A DNA stretch of 12,256 bases, from NCBI GenBank assembly GCA_964395045.1, contig CAYNBE010000111.1:1-12256 (forward strand), given 5' to 3'. Numbering within the stretch: the stretch's first letter is position 1; each line of letters starts with the position of its first letter. This document shows positions 9,001-12,256 of the stretch, piece by piece. The notes beneath the pieces are model-generated. The model saw only the letters and a program-made list of their open reading frames with translations. It ran no database searches and was not told where the DNA came from. The translations under genes were made by a program, and so were the position numbers. This DNA comes from UBA1413 sp964395045. GTDB taxonomy: Bacteria; Bacteroidota; Bacteroidia; Bacteroidales; Prolixibacteraceae.

Positions 9001-9276
9001 GCTATCCTTTCAGCGGTCGGTTTCACTAAAACCATGGTTACCGGGCAAGTCATCAGGGAGTATGGGCTCCTCCTGTTGACAGGTGTAGGATTCGGTTTCT
9101 TAGCCGCACTCTATGGCCTGATCCCCGCCTGGCTCAAGGGATTCGCATCAATTTCTGGCGGAGCCATTGCCGTCATGTTCATGATCATAACAATCCACGG
9201 CTTCATCTGGTTGGCATTGCTTGCTTCTTTTCTGATCAGGACCAAGCAAATCCTTCCTGCCTTGAAGAATGAATAA
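6028..9276 (+). CDS. Large FtsX/MacB/YbbP-like ABC transporter permease, ten predicted helices
   Basis: The 1082-residue inner-membrane permease has two FtsX-type halves. Helix 1 is near residues 17-37, followed by a periplasmic domain of about 450 residues (38-488); helices 2-4 lie near 489-511, 543-563 and 589-609; two linking helices lie near 636-655 and 665-685; the second half has a helix at 713-731, a periplasmic domain (about 732-955) and three helices near 956-981, 1011-1032 and 1046-1070. The two cytoplasmic coupling-helix regions, RESQVGTLVQLGFTPSDIR (516-534) and RRHELAILSAVGFTKTMV (987-1004), are clearly related and are where the ATPase should dock. The 4+2+4 helix layout matches YbbP-type permeases rather than four-helix MacB/LolE. 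E. coli YbbP is about 800 residues; here the first periplasmic domain is enlarged. It follows its ATPase by 5 bases and is the last gene of the operon. The substrate is unknown. Confidence 0.92.
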   Translation: MSYLHLAWRSFRFYFMRNILVILGVAVSTAVLTGALFIGDSLRYSLEQITLSRLGNTTYLVTAGDRFFTEQLADSIARITGVPAAPVLQLEAVAIAHGGERRANRVQVTGVDFRFEPVSGYSAMNDLGEQEIMVSDNLAREPGATTGDYILLRIEKASLVPGNAPFVAENDATIPFRAQIRSVVTPKQMGNFNLRNTQSARFNVFMPLNKLNALMEFEGRANRILLAGNTGYQEIADAVSHHLTPRDAGLRYKIIEATDEAEVTSERIFLEEKVTSAFKSIPGNKVIMSWFVNSIECRGNEIPYSFVASWQSDHLGKGEAFVNEWAAKELGLKAGDSIVVTYFTIGSLRQLDENTTRLCVSKVVPLSIPYADRELAPEIPGLSDAGHCREWNAGVPINLDKIRDQDEAYWKIWGGTPKLFVSPSLADSLWSNRFGNATSVRFPAETFSEMQFNRVFKEKFSFPDFGIEIQPVRETGLKAANQGVDFGQLFLGLSFFLLLSAMILTATLFGLNIENRESQVGTLVQLGFTPSDIRKVIIYEGMAIAVTGVLTGLILAVAYVHVVLSFLDTLWWDIVRTSMILPRMKALTTFSGALISLLAAWISIRIPLYRFMKRTVVSLHRSNEPVSTKESGKMIRNAMILFFAVATGSLVLQLIRGGTGSEVSGFFMTGALMLCALLFFVVSIWSGKTPLYGDVPDMKRLWLRMIVRNRRRSVAIVSLFALGTFIVLSMGANRRFELPEYGKKSSGTGGFVSYAETSVPVLFDLNDRDRRIREGMDTSYRVVQFSRLEGDDASCLNLNRVSNPAILGVRAEELKERFNFISRTDELNKKNPWCSLKTPLKGGVYPAVADQTVIKWGLGMNIGDTLFYRTEAGDTLKLKLIGGLAPSVFQGSLLIDHSVFSRFYPTQSGSSVFLVEGDRKDDSLPAGELGNLLREHGIEIVPASRRLAEFNSVTNTYLSIFMSLGFLGVILGTIGLSVLLARSVYERRHELAILSAVGFTKTMVTGQVIREYGLLLLTGVGFGFLAALYGLIPAWLKGFASISGGAIAVMFMIITIHGFIWLALLASFLIRTKQILPALKNE

Positions 9277-9283
9277 GTCTGAT

Positions 9284-9314
9284 TCGGGAGGATTCCCGAT
9301 ACAGCCGGTTTTTT
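9284..9314 (+). terminator. Possible terminator after the permease gene
   Basis: A 6-bp perfect stem (TCGGGA / TCCCGA, loop GGAT, 9284-9299) lies 7 bases after the permease stop and is followed after 9 bases by six T (9309-9314). The stem is short and the T-run is offset, so termination may be weak, but the position at the operon end fits. Confidence 0.5.
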
Positions 9315-9489
9315 GTTATGTTCATTATACTCCTTGGAACAGAGCCTTTTTTTTACCGATTGGGGATGGACCGGAAATCAGGGTATTGCAATTTTCATTT
9401 TAGGAAACAGTTTCTCTGCAAAAACTTTCAAATGCACAAAATTTCCGAAATATGATCCTTCCCATTCATTTTATTAACGGAAATAGTAT

Positions 9490-9497
9490 TAACTTTA
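9490..9497 (+). promoter_or_regulatory. Possible Bacteroidota -7 box upstream of the dodecin gene
   Basis: TAACTTTA matches the Bacteroidota -7 consensus TAnnTTTG at all but the last position and lies 29 bases before the dodecin ATG. No convincing -33 TTG is seen. The rest of the 250-base gap 9277-9526 is A/T-rich with no gene. The leader just before the ATG is A-rich (AAAAACAAAACAGCT), as usual for translation starts in this phylum. Confidence 0.35.
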
Positions 9498-9526
9498 GTT
9501 GATTAATTTCCAAAAACAAAACAGCT

Positions 9527-9730
9527 ATGACAGTCTTAAAAGTGATCGAAATTTTGGCTTCTTCCAGTAAGAGCTGGGAAGATGCCGCAAACAATGCTGT
9601 GAAAACAGCAGGAAAAACACTGAAAGGAATCCGCTCCGTTTATGTGAAGGATATGAGTGCAGTGGTGAAAGATGGTGAAATTACGGAATACAGAGTCAAC
9701 TGCAAAATAACCTTCGAGGTGTTTGAATAA
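9527..9730 (+). CDS. Dodecin family flavin-binding protein
   Basis: The 67-residue protein has the full length of a dodecin, the small beta-alpha-beta-beta protein that assembles into hollow dodecamers binding flavins and, in some bacteria, CoA; the usual role is flavin storage or protection in the cytoplasm. Recognisable features are the opening strand VLKVIEILASSSKSWEDAA (residues 3-21), the single helix with NNAVKTAGKTLKGIRSVYV (22-40), and the two closing strands around KDGEITEYRVNCKITFEV (48-65). The Ser/Trp pair SSKSWEDA occupies the position typical of the family. The ATG is preceded by an A-rich leader. The BON-LysM gene begins 28 bases later on the same strand, so the two are probably co-transcribed. 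Family assignment is strong; no enzymatic activity is expected. Confidence 0.93.
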   Translation: MTVLKVIEILASSSKSWEDAANNAVKTAGKTLKGIRSVYVKDMSAVVKDGEITEYRVNCKITFEVFE

Positions 9731-9758
9731 CAATTCTTTAATAATTAATGAATTCGTT

Positions 9759-10235
9759 ATGGGTTTAATTTCTTTTATCAAAGGAGCAGGTGAGAAACTT
9801 TTCGGAAAATCGGAAGCTGCAAAAGAAGCCGATAAAGCAGCAATCATTCTCAACCACATCAAAAGTTTCGGGTTTGACACCAGCAGCATCCAGGCTCAAG
9901 TCGAAGGAGAGATGGTCATCATGACCGGCAGGGTGGATACCATTGCAAACAAAAACCGGATACTGGTTGCTGCAGGTAATGTGGAAGGCATTTCAAAAGT
10001 GGAGGACAGGCTTGCTGTTCTTCCTCCATCGGGAGAGATACCGGTTATCCTGCCTGTTGAACCTGAAAAACAGTTTTACACGGTTGTGGCCGGTGATACC
10101 TTGTCAAAAATTGCCAAAAGGGTATATGGAAATGCAAACAAATATCCTGTCATTTTTGAGGCAAATACCCCAATGTTGAAGCATCCCGACAAAATCTACC
10201 CCGGACAGGTTCTTGTAATCCCTCCACTGGAATAG
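9759..10235 (+). CDS. kbp: Kbp/YgaU-like BON-LysM potassium-binding protein
   Basis: The 158-residue protein is collinear with E. coli Kbp (YgaU, about 149 residues), a cytoplasmic K+-binding stress protein. The start MGLISFIKGAGEKLFG matches the conserved N-terminus (MGLFNFVKDAGEKLW in E. coli, from memory), so the ATG at 9759 is preferred over the one at 9723, which sits inside the end of the dodecin gene. Residues 24-87 form a BON domain (IQAQVEGEMVIMTGRV, then ILVAAGNVEGISKVEDRL). Residues 105-156 form a LysM domain (FYTVVAGDTLSKIAKRVYGN, FEANTPMLKHPDKIYPGQ). No signal peptide is present, as in Kbp. The stop is TAG. Probably co-transcribed with the dodecin gene; the pairing suggests a stress or stationary-phase setting. 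Potassium binding is inferred from homology. Confidence 0.92.
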   Translation: MGLISFIKGAGEKLFGKSEAAKEADKAAIILNHIKSFGFDTSSIQAQVEGEMVIMTGRVDTIANKNRILVAAGNVEGISKVEDRLAVLPPSGEIPVILPVEPEKQFYTVVAGDTLSKIAKRVYGNANKYPVIFEANTPMLKHPDKIYPGQVLVIPPLE

Positions 10236-10275
10236 CATCTACGCCAGAAAGGGAGGTTTTTTAACGAAAATGTGC

Positions 10276-10310
10276 GACGCCATCATCACCGTGCCCATGA
10301 TGATGGCGTC
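10276..10310. terminator. 13-bp perfect hairpin between convergent genes, probable bidirectional terminator
   Basis: GACGCCATCATCA (10276-10288) and TGATGATGGCGTC (10298-10310) are perfect reverse complements around a 9-base loop. The hairpin lies 40 bases after the kbp-like stop and 20 bases beyond the end of the - strand DUF937 gene. On the + strand it is followed by TCTTGTTTGT; on the - strand by GCACATTTTCG and then further T residues. Convergent position, strong stem and T-containing tails on both sides support bidirectional termination. Confidence 0.75.
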
Positions 10311-10330
10311 TCTTGTTTGTCAGCCGAAGA

Positions 10331-10924
10331 TTATCTTTTCCTCAGCAACCGGCCGAGAAATGATGTGCCAAGTTCTGCAATATCGTCGGCAATGTTGCCG
10401 TCGTTGTCACGATCAAGAATCTGGTTGATCACACTCTGTGATTTCGGAGACTGTTTTGTTTCGGTTTTCAGATAGGAATTCAGAATGCTTCCTATTACTC
10501 CACCGCTGCTTCCCGAACTCTTTTTCCCCAGAAAGCCCAACACAATGGGTGCAATGATCTGAAGGATTTTTGTGACCGAAGCTTTGTTTAGCCCTGAATC
10601 ACTGCTGATGTAGTTGACAACATTTTCCTGCCTGCTGCCCAGAATATGCCGCAGAATGCCGGCACCATCTTCAAGATTGGGGTTGTTCAGTGCTGCCCCT
10701 AGATTGTCAAGTATGCTACCGTTGTGATCCCTCCTGATCGCATTCTGCAAGGCGGTGGCACCGTCAGGAGTCTGGTTGTTTTTTGCTAGTGCATTCATCA
10801 GGATCGGGATGGCACTTGCAAGTGCATTTTGTGCCTGTAACGGAGATGCATTTGCCTGCCGGCTGATGGCCTGTAATGAGTTTTCGTCGATCTGCGATAA
10901 AATTGCGCCTAAGATACTTTCCAT
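10331..10924 (-). CDS. DUF937 family protein with C-terminal dockerin/EF-hand-like loop
   Basis: The 197-residue protein, starting MESILGAILSQIDE, belongs to the DUF937 (YidB-like) group by its pattern of short helices: LQAISRQANASPLQAQNALASAIPILMNAL (about 17-46), DHNGSILDNLGAAL (66-79), DGAGILRHILGSRQENV (86-102), and GLNKASVTKILQIIAPIVLGFLGKK (111-135), followed by a Ser/Gly-rich linker (136-145). There is no signal peptide. Residues 171-181, DRDNDGNIADD, form a DxDxDGxIxxD calcium-loop pattern as in dockerins and EF-hands; position 12 is Ile rather than Glu, so it is closer to the dockerin type. The biochemical function of the family is unknown. It lies 58 bases downstream of the helical-repeat gene on the same strand, so the two could share a transcript. 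The family call is from pattern memory and fairly sure; calcium binding is inference. Confidence 0.85.
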   Translation of the reverse strand: MESILGAILSQIDENSLQAISRQANASPLQAQNALASAIPILMNALAKNNQTPDGATALQNAIRRDHNGSILDNLGAALNNPNLEDGAGILRHILGSRQENVVNYISSDSGLNKASVTKILQIIAPIVLGFLGKKSSGSSGGVIGSILNSYLKTETKQSPKSQSVINQILDRDNDGNIADDIAELGTSFLGRLLRKR

Positions 10925-10982
10925 GTTGCTTCACTTTTAATAATAAATGAAAAATTGTGTGACTGAGATTTAAAGGTGGAAA

Positions 10983-11351
10983 TCAGGTTGTTTTACCACT
11001 TTTCCCGCTGAGTTTTTCAGCAAGGTCATCGGCAAGGTCATCTGCTTTATCAGTCAGGTTTTTACCGGCTGTTTTTGCCTTTTCGAGAAGCTCTTCAGCT
11101 TTTTCATCTACTTTATCAGCCAGTGATTTAAGTTTCTCTTTGATCCCGCTTTTTTCAAGATCATCGATTTTTTCTTCGATAAAATCACCTGCTTTGTCCA
11201 GAAGCTCTTCTGCCTTTTTAAAAGTTTCACTTTGTTTAACTTTTTCAGTGGTTTCCCCGATGAAATCTTCTGCCTTGTCGGCCAGCTCTTTGGCTTTGTC
11301 AAGAAGGCTTTCCTTTTTCATACCGTGATCCTGGTTCATTTCCTGTGTCAT
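10983..11351 (-). CDS. Highly charged helical-repeat protein (LEA/YtxH-like), possible stress protein
   Basis: The 122-residue protein is almost entirely Lys, Glu, Asp, Ala and Leu, with no Cys or Trp and very few aromatics, and is predicted to be nearly all amphipathic helix. Two related segments are visible: LADKAEDFIGETTEKVKQS (23-41) and LLDKAGDFIEEKIDDLEKS (50-68), offset by 27 residues, followed by weaker copies (LADKVDEKAEELLEKAK, DKADDLADDLAEKL). There is no signal peptide or membrane segment. Such composition resembles late-embryogenesis-abundant-like, YtxH-like or apolipophorin-like stress proteins, but no family can be assigned with certainty. The ATG at 11351 follows an A-rich leader; ATGs at residues 5 and 11 are also possible. 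It is divergent from fabD and 58 bases upstream of the DUF937 gene. Its neighbours (DUF937, Kbp-like, dodecin) suggest a stress role; that is inference. Confidence 0.78.
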   Translation of the reverse strand: MTQEMNQDHGMKKESLLDKAKELADKAEDFIGETTEKVKQSETFKKAEELLDKAGDFIEEKIDDLEKSGIKEKLKSLADKVDEKAEELLEKAKTAGKNLTDKADDLADDLAEKLSGKSGKTT

Positions 11352-11390
11352 AGCTTTTTTATTAATTTAATGTTGAGGTTAAAATAATTT

Positions 11391-11398
11391 TAAAGATA
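11391..11398 (-). promoter_or_regulatory. Possible -7 box upstream of the helical-repeat gene
   Basis: Read on the - strand this is TATCTTTA, seven of eight positions of TAnnTTTG and close to the TAACTTTA before the dodecin gene. It lies 39 bases before the - strand ATG in a very A/T-rich stretch. No clear -33 element is seen, so this is tentative. Confidence 0.3.
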
Positions 11399-11431
11399 AT
11401 GAAATTTTAGTTCCTTTCACCTGATCGGGGT

Positions 11432-11451
11432 CCGGACTTTCCTAAGTCCGG
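11432..11451. repeat. Stem-loop 1 (8-bp perfect inverted repeat)
   Basis: CCGGACTT and AAGTCCGG are exact reverse complements around a TCCT loop, followed by TTTGG. The flanking genes are divergent, so a terminator is not expected here. It could be a palindromic intergenic repeat or part of a small structured transcript. Confidence 0.65.
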
Positions 11452-11459
11452 TTTGGTAT

Positions 11460-11497
11460 ATACCACGGGAGTTGGGAAAATCCCGCTCCCGGGGTAT
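11460..11497. repeat. Stem-loop 2 (12-bp stem with one mismatch plus inner stem)
   Basis: ATACCACGGGAG (11460-11471) pairs with CTCCCGGGGTAT (11486-11497) apart from one A/G mismatch. Inside it GGGA and TCCC pair around an AAA loop, so nearly the whole segment folds. It starts 8 bases after stem-loop 1, suggesting one compound element. No T-run follows. Confidence 0.6.
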
Positions 11498-11634
11498 CGA
11501 AGGAACAACCAAAACAGGCTTCTTTTTAATGGAACTTTCAGATTGACGGTTAAAAAAATGGAAGGTAAAATAAAAATTCGGTCATCAGATCAGGTTCACT
11601 ACCCCGACTCCGGTCAGTTTTTGCCCAATAGCGT

Positions 11635-11642
11635 TAATTTTG
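11635..11642 (+). promoter_or_regulatory. Possible fabD promoter -7 box
   Basis: TAATTTTG is an exact match to the Bacteroidota -7 consensus TAnnTTTG and lies 93 bases before the fabD ATG. A TTTG at 11620-11623 is too close (11 bases) to be the usual -33 element, so support is partial. Confidence 0.4.
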
Positions 11643-11735
11643 CATGACAAAGAAGGAAGATCAGCTGTTTTTTGTTGCTGGCCCTGAACCAGAAAGGATA
11701 CTTAATTAAAAAATAGTAAATAACTTACAAAACAG

Positions 11736-12256
11736 ATGAACGCATATATTTTCCCCGGGCAGGGTGCCCAATTCCCGGGAATGGGAAAGGATTTGTACAC
11801 CTATTCGGAAGAAGCTGCAGGGATGTTTGAAAAAGCCAATGAATTGCTGGGTTTCCGCATCACCGATATCATGTTCGAAGGAACTGTCGATGACCTGAAG
11901 CAAACCAGAATTACCCAACCGGCCATTTTTCTTCATTCGGTTTTGTTAACGCGGACTTTAAGTGATTTCAGACCTGACATGGTGGCAGGACACTCCCTGG
12001 GTGAATTCTCAGCCCTCGTGGCCAGCGGGGCAATCACTTTTGAAGACGGCCTGATGCTTGTTTCGCAACGGGCAACAGCCATGCAAATGGCTTGTGACCT
12101 GGAGCCATCTTCCATGGCTGCAATTGTTGGGTTGGATGATCAGGTGGTTGAAGAGGTTTGTGCCGGGATTTCCGATACAGTCGTCCCTGCAAATTATAAT
12201 TGTCCGGGACAGGTTGTTATTTCGGGAACATGTTCTGCAATTGAAAAAGCTTGTGA
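11736..12256 (+). CDS. fabD: Malonyl-CoA:ACP transacylase FabD (3' partial)
   Basis: The visible 173 codons are the N-terminal part of FabD, which moves the malonyl group from CoA to acyl carrier protein for fatty acid elongation in the cytoplasm. The start MNAYIFPGQGAQFPGMGKDL carries the GQG oxyanion-loop motif. TRITQPAIFLHSVLL (57-71) is the typical TQPA segment. Ser87 in GHSLGE (85-90) is the catalytic nucleophile, and Arg112 in SQRATAMQ matches the arginine that binds the malonyl carboxylate. NCPGQVVISG (about 157-166) also fits. The catalytic His would lie beyond the window end. The ATG at 11736 is preceded by an A-rich leader. The gene is open at the window edge, not truncated by mutation. 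It does not look functionally linked to the stress genes upstream, which run divergently. Confidence 0.97.
   Translation, partial: MNAYIFPGQGAQFPGMGKDLYTYSEEAAGMFEKANELLGFRITDIMFEGTVDDLKQTRITQPAIFLHSVLLTRTLSDFRPDMVAGHSLGEFSALVASGAITFEDGLMLVSQRATAMQMACDLEPSSMAAIVGLDDQVVEEVCAGISDTVVPANYNCPGQVVISGTCSAIEKAC

Larger units (their letters stand above)
11352..11735. other. 384-base divergent intergenic region
   Basis: This lies between the - strand helical-repeat gene and fabD on the + strand. It holds a possible - strand promoter box, two adjacent stem-loops (11432-11451 and 11460-11497), a perfect TAnnTTTG box at 11635-11642 and an A/T-rich fabD leader. An open frame across 11453-11647 mostly follows the hairpins and has no family resemblance, so no gene is called. 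Confidence 0.7.

Noticed and set aside
9723..9758. Upstream start for the Kbp-like protein
   Set aside because: It overlaps the end of the dodecin gene, and the 12 extra residues have no counterpart in Kbp, whose conserved N-terminus begins at 9759.
10272..10475. + strand frame beginning in the terminator hairpin
   Set aside because: It reads through the hairpin and antisense to the DUF937 gene, which is clearly coding on the - strand.
11453..11647. 64-codon open frame in the intergenic region
   Set aside because: Its first third is the hairpin sequence, it resembles no family, and it lacks a convincing start context.

Overview
The window looks like a stretch of a Bacteroidota (probably Bacteroidales-type) chromosome. 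This rests on inference: intermediate base composition, A-rich leaders in place of Shine-Dalgarno sites, TAnnTTTG-like promoter boxes, and gene families typical of that phylum (a dodecin next to a BON-LysM protein, DUF937, a YCGNC-type GT4 glycosyltransferase, a PQQ-like propeller protein). No rRNA, tRNA, CRISPR array or insertion sequence was seen.

Region 1 (1-2710, + strand) is the end of a redox operon. It holds the C-terminal part of a NuoF/HydB-like NADH-binding flavo-iron-sulfur subunit (5' end outside the window), overlapping by ATGA a 517-residue multi-cluster flavoprotein. The second protein has a NuoG-type [2Fe-2S] domain, a GltD-type Fe-S/FAD module and a C-terminal ferredoxin-like part. 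The pair resembles the StnB/StnA core of the Sporomusa-type electron-bifurcating transhydrogenase. However, the GltD-type module here lacks the NADPH-binding Rossmann insert, so its electron partner is probably not NADP(H).

Region 2 (2796-9276, + strand) is a tight four-gene operon with gaps of 4-10 bases. It encodes an exported eight-bladed PQQ/BamB-like beta-propeller, a GT4 glycosyltransferase, a LolD-like ABC ATPase and a 1082-residue ten-helix FtsX/MacB/YbbP-like permease. It may be a cell-envelope system of unknown function. The propeller gene carries an in-frame TAG at codon 347; reading continues in the same frame to a normal TAA at 4043, so the gene is probably a recent nonsense pseudogene or contains a sequence error.

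Region 3 (9527-11351) holds small, stress-type proteins. On the + strand are a dodecin and a Kbp/YgaU-like BON-LysM protein. Convergent on the - strand are a highly charged helical-repeat protein and a DUF937 protein with a dockerin/EF-hand-like loop. The convergent ends share a 13-bp perfect hairpin, probably a bidirectional terminator.

Region 4 (11352-12256) is a 384-base divergent intergenic stretch with two adjacent stem-loops, followed by the 5' part of fabD (malonyl-CoA:ACP transacylase), which runs off the window.
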